From: Yoonia sediminilitoris
GTDB taxonomy: Bacteria > Pseudomonadota > Alphaproteobacteria > Rhodobacterales > Rhodobacteraceae
Assembly (NCBI RefSeq): GCF_003058085.1
Contig: NZ_QBUD01000016.1
Span: 30,003-94,002, forward strand
Direction: 5' to 3'
Length of the DNA: 64,000 nt
Shown here: piece by piece, positions 17,878-25,609 of the stretch
Position numbering within the stretch: the first letter of the stretch is position 1
Layout of the letters: each line of letters opens with the position of its first letter
Program-made: the position numbers and the translations under genes
Notes under the pieces: generated by a model
Told to the model about the DNA's origin: nothing
Seen by the model: the letters and a program-made list of their open reading frames with translations, nothing else
The model's database searches: none

Positions 17878-18270
17878 TCGGGCCATGCGCACATGTTTGG
17901 CCGCAAAACAGTCATCCATGACCTTGCAGACCCAGAAAGAGCACCAAAACGGGGTCCCGATACATCCGGCGGCGCTGGTGCTGACAGGCGGAATGGATGC
18001 AGGAACCCAACCGGCCACAGAAAACCATTACGGGGGCAATGGGACCAAAAGGCAGCCGATGCAATCAATGCATCGCTTGCCAATATTGTTGACTCAGACC
18101 GCCGCCGGGCGTAAAGGCCCCTTAAACCCCGGATTGCAACAGCTTTCCGGTCCCCGTTTATCAGGGGATCGCCCTCCGTCAACGCGTTGCGTCCACGGGG
18201 GCGCTACTGCTTTTCGCTTTGGCTTCTTATATAGCCAAGGCAACCGAAACGACTAAGGGGCCCACGGCCG
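17878..18270. other. 393-bp gap before ffh, nothing convincing
   Basis: Several short frames are open on both strands, but none shows a ribosome site plus protein-like composition. The last ~40 bases before ffh (TTGGCTTCTTATATAGCC) include an AT-rich TATATA stretch that may be part of the ffh promoter. Confidence 0.4.
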
Positions 18271-19758
18271 ATGTTTGAGAATCTATCTGAACGCCTGTCA
18301 GGCGTCTTTGACAAACTCACCAAGCAAGGTGCGCTTTCTGACGATGATGTGAAGACCGCCCTGCGCGAAGTGCGCGTGGCGTTGCTCGAGGCTGACGTCT
18401 CGCTACCCGTCGCCCGTGATTTCATCAAGGCTGTGCAGGAAAAGGCCACAGGTCAGGCCGTTACGAAATCGATCACCCCCGGCCAGCAGGTCGTCAAGAT
18501 CGTGCATGACGAATTGCAGCATGTTCTCACAGGTGACGCAGATCCCGGTGCGCTGAAAATCGACAACCCGCCTGCCCCGATCCTGATGGTCGGTCTGCAA
18601 GGGTCGGGTAAGACAACGACCACTGCCAAGCTGGCCAAGCGCCTGAAAGAACGCGAAGGCAAGCGGGTGCTGATGGCCTCGCTTGACACCAACCGCCCAG
18701 CCGCGATGGAGCAGTTGGCGATTCTGGGTGGCCAGATTGGCGTCGATACATTGCCGATTGTCCCCGGTGAAGACCCCGTCCAGATCGCAAGGCGCGCCAA
18801 GACACAAGCCGGCTTGGGCGGCTATGATGTCTATATGCTCGACACGGCTGGCCGTCTGCATATCGATCAGGAACTGATCGCCCAAGCCGCCGCTGTACGC
18901 GACGTGGCCAACCCGCGCGAAACGCTGTTGGTCGTTGACGGCCTGACTGGGCAGGACGCGGTCAATGTGGCGCAGGAATTCGACGACAAGATCGGCGTCA
19001 CCGGCGTGGTCCTGACACGTATGGACGGTGACGGGCGCGGTGGTGCGGCCCTGTCGATGCGGGCCATCACCGGCAAGCCAATTCGCTTTGTCGGTCTCGG
19101 CGAAAAGATGGACGCGATCGAGACCTTCGAGCCGGAGCGCATCGCAGGCCGCATCCTTGGCATGGGCGACATTGTGGCCCTTGTCGAAAAGGCACAGGAA
19201 ACCATCGAGGCCGAACAGGCCGAACGCATGATGAAACGGTTCCAAAAGGGCCGGTTCAACATGAACGACCTGAAAATGCAGCTTGAGCAGATGATGAAAA
19301 TGGGCGGCATGGAAGGCATGATGGGCATGATGCCCGGCATGAACAAAATGGGTAAACAGATGGCCGAGGCGGGCATGGATGACAGTATCCTCAAGCGCCA
19401 GATCGCCCTGATCAATTCGATGACCAAGAAAGAACGCGCCAATCCTGACCTGCTGGCCGCCAGCCGCAAGAAACGCATCGCCAAGGGGGCGGGGCTTGAG
19501 GTGTCCGAACTCAACCGTCTGGTCAAACAGCACAAGCAAATGGCTGGCATGATGAAAAAGATGGGCAAGGGCGGGATGCTGAAACAAGCCATGAAAGGCA
19601 TGTTCGGCAAAGGCGGTGCCATGCCTGACATGAACGACCCAAAGGCGATGGAAGAAGCTGCCAAAGCAATGCAGGGTAAAATGCCCGGCGGCATGCCCGG
19701 CTTGGGTGGCGGCATGCAGTTGCCACCGGGACTGTCAGGATTTGGCAAGAAAAAATGA
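18271..19758 (+). CDS. ffh: signal recognition particle protein Ffh
   Basis: SRP54 GTPase, 495 aa, which targets membrane proteins to the translocon with 4.5S RNA and FtsY. Domains: N-domain helices (residues ~1-90), G-domain with the P-loop LQGSGKTTTTAKLA, DTAGRLHID and TRMDGDGRGGAALS, and a Met-rich M-domain (GMEGMMGMMPGMNKMG and the Lys/Met tail) that binds signal peptides and RNA. It leads a chain of overlapping genes: the first GNAT gene starts four bases before its stop. Confidence 0.98.
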   Translation: MFENLSERLSGVFDKLTKQGALSDDDVKTALREVRVALLEADVSLPVARDFIKAVQEKATGQAVTKSITPGQQVVKIVHDELQHVLTGDADPGALKIDNPPAPILMVGLQGSGKTTTTAKLAKRLKEREGKRVLMASLDTNRPAAMEQLAILGGQIGVDTLPIVPGEDPVQIARRAKTQAGLGGYDVYMLDTAGRLHIDQELIAQAAAVRDVANPRETLLVVDGLTGQDAVNVAQEFDDKIGVTGVVLTRMDGDGRGGAALSMRAITGKPIRFVGLGEKMDAIETFEPERIAGRILGMGDIVALVEKAQETIEAEQAERMMKRFQKGRFNMNDLKMQLEQMMKMGGMEGMMGMMPGMNKMGKQMAEAGMDDSILKRQIALINSMTKKERANPDLLAASRKKRIAKGAGLEVSELNRLVKQHKQMAGMMKKMGKGGMLKQAMKGMFGKGGAMPDMNDPKAMEEAAKAMQGKMPGGMPGLGGGMQLPPGLSGFGKKK

Positions 19759-20303
19759 CGCCCGCCCCGACCCTCACCACAGCCCGGCTTTTGCTGCGCG
19801 GCCCTGAAAAGCGCGATCTCGCCCCATTCACGAAATGGGTGACGACATCCGCGCGGATGAAGGCTGTGGGCGGCAACGACAATGAGGGCAACGCATGGCG
19901 CGGGTTTCTGGCAGGTATCGGCCACTGGCAGTGGCACGGCTATGGCCTTTTCACGGTGACGGACAAGGCAACGGGTATTGCGGCCGGGCGCGTTGGCATT
20001 TTGCATCACGTGGAATGGCCACAGCCGGAATTGGCATGGCATGTCTACGACGGGTTCGAGGGCAAATCCTATGCGTTCGAGGCGGCCTGCGCTGTCCGCG
20101 AATGGGCGGGCGGTACGCTTGGGCTGCAACCGCTGATATCGCTCATCGCGCCGACGAATTTCCGGTCCCTGAATCTGGCCACACGGCTGGGCTGCGTCGA
20201 AGAAAGCCGGGACAAGGTACGGGATGAAAAGGTCATTGTCTTTCGACACTTGCGTCATGACGATCCGCGCGCGCGGACCCAGGCATCACGGGCAATCGCA
20301 TGA
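19755..20303 (+). CDS. GNAT family N-acetyltransferase (RimJ/RimL-like) 1
   Basis: A 182-aa acetyltransferase of the RimJ/RimL type. It starts TTARLLLRGPEKRDLAPF, typical of the family's first strand and helix, and has the acetyl-CoA segment around FEGKSYAFEAACAVREWA and LATRLGCVEES near the end. It overlaps ffh by 4 bases (ATGA) and the next GNAT by 4 bases. Its target is unknown. Confidence 0.88.
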   Translation: MTPAPTLTTARLLLRGPEKRDLAPFTKWVTTSARMKAVGGNDNEGNAWRGFLAGIGHWQWHGYGLFTVTDKATGIAAGRVGILHHVEWPQPELAWHVYDGFEGKSYAFEAACAVREWAGGTLGLQPLISLIAPTNFRSLNLATRLGCVEESRDKVRDEKVIVFRHLRHDDPRARTQASRAIA

Positions 20304-20815
20304 CGTGTCTCGCGCTTACCACTGACCGGCTGACCATGCGCCGCCCTGTCGCTTCCGACTGGGATGCCTATCACGACTTCATGATGTCGGACCGGGCCGC
20401 ATTTTTTGGCAGCAGTGGCGATTTGGCGGCAACCTGGAAAACATTTGCCGCCGAACTGGGCCATTGGCAGATGTACGGTTGTGGCATGTGGGCCGTCACG
20501 ATGACCGGCAACGATACAATCATTGGACTGGTCGGCCCATGGTGCCCGCCGCACTGGCCTGAAAAGGAAATCGGCTGGATCATGCTGTCGGCTGATGTGG
20601 AAGGCAAGGGGATCGCCACCGAAGCCGCACGTGCTGCTTTGGCCCACGCCTTTGGCGGTCTGGGATGGGAAACGGCAGTCAGCTATATTTGGCCGGAAAA
20701 TCTACGCTCGATCCGGCTGGCAGAAAAGCTGGGTGCTGTCGTGGACCCGACCGCAACCGGCCCCGCTCCCGAAGTGTTGGTCTATCGGCATCACAAACCG
20801 GAGCCGTCGCAATGA
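20300..20815 (+). CDS. GNAT family N-acetyltransferase (RimJ/RimL-like) 2
   Basis: A 171-aa paralogue of the genes on either side: LTTDRLTMRRPVASDWDAY at the start, VEGKGIATEAARAALAHAF as the CoA-binding helix, and IRLAEKLGAVVD near the end. It is joined to both neighbours by ATGA overlaps, so all three are made from one message. The target is unknown; the ribosomal-gene context hints at, but does not show, a translation-related substrate. Confidence 0.9.
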   Translation: MTCLALTTDRLTMRRPVASDWDAYHDFMMSDRAAFFGSSGDLAATWKTFAAELGHWQMYGCGMWAVTMTGNDTIIGLVGPWCPPHWPEKEIGWIMLSADVEGKGIATEAARAALAHAFGGLGWETAVSYIWPENLRSIRLAEKLGAVVDPTATGPAPEVLVYRHHKPEPSQ

Positions 20816-21324
20816 TCCCGGTGCTTCACACAGAGCGATTGACACTGCGCCCGCCGGAGTGGGCCGATTTTGACGCCTATGCCGCTTTCCGCGCCTCGCC
20901 CCGTTTGAAAATAGTGGGCGGGCCCTTTAACCGGCGGGAAGCGTTTCACCAGTTGTGCGCCATCATCGGCCATTGGGGCCTGCGCGGATTTGGCCGCTGG
21001 CTGGTTGCTGACAAAGGGACGGACGCGCCTTTGGGCGTTGTCGGGCTCTACCTGCCTGAAGGCTGGCCTGCGCCAGAACTGGCCTGGTCTGTTTTTGATG
21101 CGGCCGAGGGCAAGGGCATCGCGGCCGAGGCCGCACGCGCAGCACGCGCCTATGCCTATGATACGTTGGGCTGGCCATCGCTGATGAGCGCCGTGCATCC
21201 GTCGAATGCCCGCGCCGTGGCGCTGGCAAAACGGTTGGGCTGCACGCCTGATGGCACGTTTGAACACCCCGACTACGGGCATTTGCAGATCTGGAACCAT
21301 CCCGCCCCACAGGATCTGACATGA
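20812..21324 (+). CDS. GNAT family N-acetyltransferase (RimJ/RimL-like) 3
   Basis: A 170-aa third copy: LHTERLTLRPPEWADFDAY, AEGKGIAAEAARAARAYAY, VALAKRLGCTPDG. The longer frame from 20665 adds residues that are out-of-frame reading of the second copy; the ATG at 20812 gives the 4-base overlap and family length. Chorismate mutase follows 39 bases downstream behind a good AAGGAG site. Confidence 0.9.
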   Translation: MIPVLHTERLTLRPPEWADFDAYAAFRASPRLKIVGGPFNRREAFHQLCAIIGHWGLRGFGRWLVADKGTDAPLGVVGLYLPEGWPAPELAWSVFDAAEGKGIAAEAARAARAYAYDTLGWPSLMSAVHPSNARAVALAKRLGCTPDGTFEHPDYGHLQIWNHPAPQDLT

Positions 21325-21363
21325 ACCGCACATTTTACCCTGACCGCAAGAAAGGAGCCGGCA

Positions 21364-21660
21364 ATGACTGATGCCGCAACCCGTGCCGCCGAGATCCTCA
21401 GAGGTCATCGCGAGAGCATTGACCGCCTTGACGCGATCCTTGTCTATACGCTGGGCGAGCGGTTCAAACATACGCAGGCTGTCGGTGTTTTGAAAGCTGA
21501 ACACGACCTGCCCCCGTCCGACCCCGCGCGCGAAGAAAAGCAGATTGCGCGGCTCACCGACCTTGCAAAACGGGCCGATCTTGACCCGGAATTTGCCAAG
21601 AAATTCCTGAACTTCATTATTCAGGAAGTCATCCAACACCACAAACAACATCAATCGTAG
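21364..21660 (+). CDS. chorismate mutase (AroQ type)
   Basis: A 98-aa all-helical AroQ-class chorismate mutase, the first step to phenylalanine and tyrosine from chorismate. Helix 1 carries HRESIDRLDAILVYTLGERF and the middle has KAEHDLPPSDPAREEKQIARL; the C-terminal helix is EFAKKFLNFIIQEVIQHH. An AAAGGAG ribosome site precedes the ATG. Placement just before rpsP is common in Rhodobacteraceae. The segment between it and rpsP (21661-21708) contains GATGGG..TGAAACCCATC, a small hairpin. Confidence 0.9.
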   Translation: MTDAATRAAEILRGHRESIDRLDAILVYTLGERFKHTQAVGVLKAEHDLPPSDPAREEKQIARLTDLAKRADLDPEFAKKFLNFIIQEVIQHHKQHQS

Positions 21661-21708
21661 GATGGGTTGAAACCCATCTTACGGACCCATCTGTAAGGAG
21701 AAAATCTG

Positions 21709-22098
21709 ATGGCTATGAAAATTCGTTTGGCCCGTGGCGGCTCCAAAAAGCGCCCGTTTTATGCGATCGTTGCGGCAGACAGCCGTATGCCCCGCGATGG
21801 CCGTTTCATCGAGAAACTGGGCACATATAACCCGATGCTGCCCAAAGACAGCGAAGAGCGCGTAAAGATGGACATCGAGCGCGTAAAGTACTGGTTGGGC
21901 CAAGGCGCGCAACCTACCGACCGCGTGTCACGCATGCTGGAAGCCGCAGGCGAACTGCCAAAGAAAGACCGCAGCAACCCCAAGAAGGGCACACCCGGCA
22001 AAGCCGCCCAGGCACGTATCGAGGAAAAGGCCGCCAAGGCTGCTGCCGCGGCAGAAGCCGCCGCTGCCCCTGCCGAAGAAGCCGCTGCGCAAGAGTAA
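21709..22098 (+). CDS. rpsP: 30S ribosomal protein S16
   Basis: S16, 129 aa. The core [38 protein letters not shown] and [19 protein letters not shown] is canonical. The last ~40 residues are an Ala/Glu/Lys-rich extension found in alphaproteobacteria. Translation could start at 21709 or at the second Met (21715); a TAAGGAG site lies upstream of both. It is first in the rpsP-rimM-trmD-rplS-rpmE block. Confidence 0.98.
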   Translation: MAMKIRLARGGSKKRPFYAIVAADSRMPRDGRFIEKLGTYNPMLPKDSEERVKMDIERVKYWLGQGAQPTDRVSRMLEAAGELPKKDRSNPKKGTPGKAAQARIEEKAAKAAAAAEAAAAPAEEAAAQE

Positions 22099-22106
22099 GA
22101 CATTTT

Positions 22107-22137
22107 GCGTTGCCCGGACATGCGTGCCGGGCAACGC
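22107..22137 (+). promoter_or_regulatory. hairpin after rpsP
   Basis: A perfect 11-bp stem GCGTTGCCCGG/CCGGGCAACGC with a 9-base loop, 8 bases after the rpsP stop. No T run follows, so it is more likely an mRNA 3'-end stabiliser or attenuator inside the operon than a full terminator. Confidence 0.6.
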
Positions 22138-22159
22138 CTCCCTTGCCGCATGAGGCCTC

Positions 22160-22312
22160 ATGTTTCGCTTGTTGCGCCTGATCATCTTTTCCCTATGCGC
22201 ATTTGTGGCGGGGATATTTTATGAACGAAGTCATGCCGGTGATCGTTGCACAGCCGGTGGCGGCTTGTGGATCGACAAAATTTGCGTAGGAGTGGATCTG
22301 TCCAATGACTAA
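22160..22312 (+). CDS. 50-aa small membrane protein between rpsP and rimM
   Basis: Reads [20 protein letters not shown], then [10 protein letters not shown] and a Cys/Gly-rich tail ending VDLSND. One N-terminal hydrophobic helix is followed by a short polar part with two Cys. A GAGG ribosome site is 5 bases upstream. The last 8 bases overlap the rimM start, which implies translational coupling. Short proteins of this form occur at the same position in other Rhodobacteraceae, as I recall. Function unknown. Confidence 0.7.
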   Translation: MFRLLRLIIFSLCAFVAGIFYERSHAGDRCTAGGGLWIDKICVGVDLSND

Positions 22313-22814
22313 CCGTGTAATCGTTGGCGCGTTGGGTGGGTCGTTTGGGGTGCACGGCGAGGTTCGCCTGAAGTCCTTTTGTGCAGACCCGCAGGCTATC
22401 GCCGACTATACCCCCTTGTTCACCGAAGATGGCCGCTGCTTTGCCCAGGTGATTCTGACAGGCCACCTGAAAAACGGCTTCACCGCCCGTCTGGACGGCG
22501 TCGTCACAAAGGAAGATGCGGACGCGCTGCGCAACATCGACCTTTATGCAGACAGATCCCGCCTGCCCTCTCTTCCCGACGACGAATATTACTACAGCGA
22601 TCTGATCGGTCTCACGGTCCTTGACACCGGGGGCGCAACCTTGGGCACTGTCAAGAACGTGATGGATCACGGCGCAGGGGATTTGCTTGAAATTCAGGTC
22701 AAGGGACATTCCGAAACCGTCCTGCTGCCCTTCACGCAAGAAATTGTTCCAACTGTTGATCTGAGCGTTGGAAAAATCATCGTAAATCCCCCAGAGGGAA
22801 GCCTGCCGAACTGA
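22305..22814 (+). CDS. rimM: ribosome maturation factor RimM
   Basis: A 169-aa 16S processing factor that binds S19 during 30S assembly. The N-terminal beta barrel shows [21 protein letters not shown]; the PRC-barrel half has [32 protein letters not shown] and [14 protein letters not shown]. It follows the 50-aa gene with an 8-base overlap. Confidence 0.96.
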   Translation: MTNRVIVGALGGSFGVHGEVRLKSFCADPQAIADYTPLFTEDGRCFAQVILTGHLKNGFTARLDGVVTKEDADALRNIDLYADRSRLPSLPDDEYYYSDLIGLTVLDTGGATLGTVKNVMDHGAGDLLEIQVKGHSETVLLPFTQEIVPTVDLSVGKIIVNPPEGSLPN

Positions 22815-23145
22815 TCGCTGCGGCATTAGCGAGATGGTAAAATGAGCGTAATGCGAGACGGAGCGGCCGTTCGCGTGTCGCAGAACTCTGCCCAGTTGGA
22901 ACAACTGCCCAGCGCAGTCCGGGCGGTGCCCGATCTACAACTGATGTCACACTCGGGCTCAAAGCAGTCTTTTCAAAGCTAAAACTTTATCGGGAAAGGT
23001 GCCGATCTCGCAAAATCGACGTTCTGAAATATAATTTTCATCCTCTCACGCCTTTGCGTCAGGCTCAGCCACATCGAACAAAGTTGCATTGGTGTATGCG
23101 TGCAATGCCGTTTTCTTATCCATCGCAATACCGTAAGAGAACGGC
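22815..23145. other. 331-bp gap between rimM and trmD
   Basis: No convincing gene. The stretch contains an AT-rich section (AAACTTTATCGGG, ATATAATTTTC) that could be a promoter for trmD. A minus-strand frame ending at 23046 has some protein-like character but no supported start. Confidence 0.4.
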
Positions 23146-23940
23146 ATGACCGAAAAGACCCCGAAATCTGCTGGCCGCGTCTCAGTTCGTCCGACGCTGA
23201 AGCCGCGCGAGTTGATCACCGATACCCCGGACCTTGTCGGCGCGTGGACCGCGCAGATCATCACCTTGTTTCCACAGGCTTTTCCCGGTGTGCTGGGCGA
23301 AAGCCTGACCGGACGCGCCTTGCAGGATGGGATCTGGAGGCTCGACACGTTTGACTTGCGCAATTACGGGATCGGCAAGCATCGCAACGTGGATGACACG
23401 CCCGCCGGTGGCGGCGCGGGCATGGTCCTGCGGGCCGATGTGCTGGAACAGGCCATTATGGACGCGCGCGGGCAGTCCAAAGGTGTTGCCCCGTTGGTCT
23501 ACCTTTCCCCGCGCGGGCAGCGCTTTGATCAGGCCATGGCACGCTCGTGGGCGCGAGCGGACGGTGTCACCATGCTATGCGGCCGGTTCGAAGGGGTCGA
23601 TGAACGGGTCTTGCATCATTTCAACATCCAAGAGGTCAGCCTGGGCGATTTTGTCCTTACCGGTGGCGAGATTGCCGCGCAGGCAATGATTGATGCGACA
23701 GTGCGTCTGCTTCCCGGCGTGCTGGGCAATGCTGAAAGCGCGATCGAGGAGAGTTTTTCGACCGGGTTGCTGGAACATCCCCAATATACCAAGCCCGCCG
23801 AATGGCGAGGGCATCAGATCCCCGACGTCCTGCTCTCGGGCAACCATGCTAAAATAGCCGCTTGGCGCCGCGCCCAAAGTGAGGCGTTGACCAAAGCCCG
23901 CAGGCCAGACCTTTGGGTCAAATTCCAGCAAGGGGATTAG
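23146..23940 (+). CDS. trmD: tRNA (guanine-N1)-methyltransferase
   Basis: SPOUT methyltransferase making m1G37 in tRNA, 264 aa. After a ~35-residue N-terminal extension typical of the group come WTAQIITLFPQAFPGVLG, the knot region VYLSPRGQRFDQ, LCGRFEGVDERVL, and the SAM-binding GDFVLTGGEIAAQ with LLPGVLGN and LLEHPQYTKP. All conserved residues are present. Confidence 0.97.
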   Translation: MTEKTPKSAGRVSVRPTLKPRELITDTPDLVGAWTAQIITLFPQAFPGVLGESLTGRALQDGIWRLDTFDLRNYGIGKHRNVDDTPAGGGAGMVLRADVLEQAIMDARGQSKGVAPLVYLSPRGQRFDQAMARSWARADGVTMLCGRFEGVDERVLHHFNIQEVSLGDFVLTGGEIAAQAMIDATVRLLPGVLGNAESAIEESFSTGLLEHPQYTKPAEWRGHQIPDVLLSGNHAKIAAWRRAQSEALTKARRPDLWVKFQQGD

Positions 23941-24018
23941 GGGCCAATCCAAGGTGTTTCGCCAAATTTCAGCCATTTTCCACCGATATTGAGGTTCAAA
24001 TCTTCAAAGGACGCGTCA

Positions 24019-24492
24019 ATGACAACAATGCCGGATGCACCTGTAGCCCCGCGCCCTGTTCTGAGCGGTTTTGCGTTTGCCTTGGCCGCCATCGCCCTTG
24101 TCATGGTGCTGGTGAACTATGTTGCCGGCCCTTTTGCCCCCCAACAGCAGGTCGCCATCAGCCTTGGCGAACTCGCTGCTGAGATCGGCAAATCAGCTGT
24201 GCGCGATGTTTTCGGTGTCAGGCAACCGGCGCCTGAAGCCCCGCCCTGGGATCTGGATCGCATTCTGCGGGTCGCAATCATGGGAATTGCCGGACTTGCC
24301 GTAGTTTTGGGTGCCGGGGCTCTTATCCGGCATGAAAACCGCAGGCTCGCGGTTGCGGCGACGGCATTGGGCAGCACTGCCATTTTGTTGCAGGTCTTGG
24401 CGACAACACTTGCCATGATCCTGGGTGCATTGATCATTTGCGCCTTACTGGCCGCGCTGTCCGAGGTGTTCAGTTTTGATTTCTTTGGATAA
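24019..24492 (+). CDS. conserved membrane protein between trmD and rplS
   Basis: About 157 aa from the ATG at 24019 (MTTMPDAPV). It has four hydrophobic helices: FAFALAAIALVMVLVNYVAG, VAIMGIAGLAVVLGAGALI, VAATALGSTAILLQVLATT and AMILGALIICALLAALSEVF. The middle segment between helices 1 and 2 (~50 residues) is polar. No family could be assigned. An AAAGGA site precedes the start. Confidence 0.72.
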   Translation: MTTMPDAPVAPRPVLSGFAFALAAIALVMVLVNYVAGPFAPQQQVAISLGELAAEIGKSAVRDVFGVRQPAPEAPPWDLDRILRVAIMGIAGLAVVLGAGALIRHENRRLAVAATALGSTAILLQVLATTLAMILGALIICALLAALSEVFSFDFFG

Positions 24493-24786
24493 GCTCTGAA
24501 ACCATACTCCCACGACAAGCAAATCCCTTGATCGTTCGCGCACATCCGCCTATACGGCTGCAATCCCGATCAGCTTGCTGATTCCGGGTGTTGGTTTATG
24601 GAACCGCTGGATTGCTAAGAGGGTCTTCGTTGACCCACCCTTACCAGACAGGCCGGACAACCACAAAAAAGAAAAGATGACGGCACCCTGCGGCGGGCGG
24701 CTTTAGACCGGACCCGGGAACGATACGCAGCTCTGACGACACGCACACGTCGCGGGAAAACCCGTGCTAGATATAGGAGCGGATCA

Positions 24787-25170
24787 ATGGATTTGATCGC
24801 ACAACTCGAAGCGGAGCAGGTTGCTGCGCTGGGGAAAGAAATCCCCGATTTCAAAGCGGGTGACACCATCCGCGTCGGTTACAAAGTGACCGAAGGCACA
24901 CGTACCCGTGTGCAAAACTACGAAGGCGTCTGCATCGCCCGCAAGAACGGCAAAGGCATTGCCGGGTCGTTTACAGTGCGCAAGATTTCCTTTGGTGAAG
25001 GCGTGGAACGTGTGTTCCCCCTGCACTCCACCAACATCGACAGCATCACCGTGGTGCGCCGTGGCCGCGTGCGTCGCGCGAAGCTGTACTACCTGCGCTC
25101 ACGCCGCGGTAAGTCTGCACGGATCGCAGAAGTTTCCAACTATAAGGCCCCCAAGGGCGCAGAGGCGTAA
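24787..25170 (+). CDS. rplS: 50S ribosomal protein L19
   Basis: L19, 127 aa: [60 protein letters not shown] and [21 protein letters not shown] are canonical. A TAGGAG ribosome site is directly upstream. The 290 bases before it hold no gene and may contain a leader or promoter. rpmE follows 11 bases downstream. Confidence 0.98.
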   Translation: MDLIAQLEAEQVAALGKEIPDFKAGDTIRVGYKVTEGTRTRVQNYEGVCIARKNGKGIAGSFTVRKISFGEGVERVFPLHSTNIDSITVVRRGRVRRAKLYYLRSRRGKSARIAEVSNYKAPKGAEA

Positions 25171-25181
25171 GGAATTCTGTC

Positions 25182-25403
25182 ATGAAAAAAGACACCCACC
25201 CAGATTACCACATGATCGACGTCAAAATGACCGACGGCACGATCGTCCAGATGAAATCGACTTGGGGCAAGGAAGGCGACACGCTTGCACTTGACATTGA
25301 CCCATCCGTGCACCCCGCGTGGAATGGCGGCTCTACTCGCCTGATGGATGCTGGCGGTCGCGTATCCAAGTTCAAGAACAAATATGCTGGTCTTGGCTTC
25401 TGA
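25182..25403 (+). CDS. rpmE: 50S ribosomal protein L31
   Basis: L31, 73 aa: [36 protein letters not shown] and [13 protein letters not shown]. It lacks the CxxC zinc pairs, so it is the Cys-minus form, which does not store zinc. An intrinsic terminator follows, closing the ribosomal operon. Confidence 0.97.
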   Translation: MKKDTHPDYHMIDVKMTDGTIVQMKSTWGKEGDTLALDIDPSVHPAWNGGSTRLMDAGGRVSKFKNKYAGLGF

Positions 25404-25430
25404 GCCATTGCCTAAAAATTCAAGAAGAGG

Positions 25431-25462
25431 GGCTCCTTGTTATGCGCAAGGGGCCTTTTTTT
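25431..25462 (+). terminator. terminator of the ribosomal operon after rpmE
   Basis: Stem GGCTCCTTG/CAAGGGGCC with one G-T pair, a 7-base loop and a run of seven T, 28 bases after the rpmE stop. Confidence 0.9.
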
Positions 25463-25609
25463 CGAAGAATACAGCGCAACGCAGTCCGTACGCATCGTCG
25501 ACGCATTCTGCTGCGCTGATGCCCCGCCGGAATTGCGAAATGCGTTAGGTGTATATTCGTAAATTGGTCCTATTGGTTCTCAGCAGGTTCTTTTTTTCGG
25601 AGCACGTTG

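Noticed and set aside
17885..18256. 123-codon plus-strand frame before ffh
   Set aside because: Composition is unlike protein, there is no ribosome site, and minus-strand frames of similar length cover the same bases.
18403..20258. Long minus-strand frames (394 and 463 codons) across ffh
   Set aside because: They mirror the high-GC ffh codons, show no family motif and cross a well-supported gene.
23046..23363. Minus-strand 105-codon frame overlapping the trmD start
   Set aside because: Only the last ~25 residues look protein-like; the rest is antisense to trmD and no start is supported.
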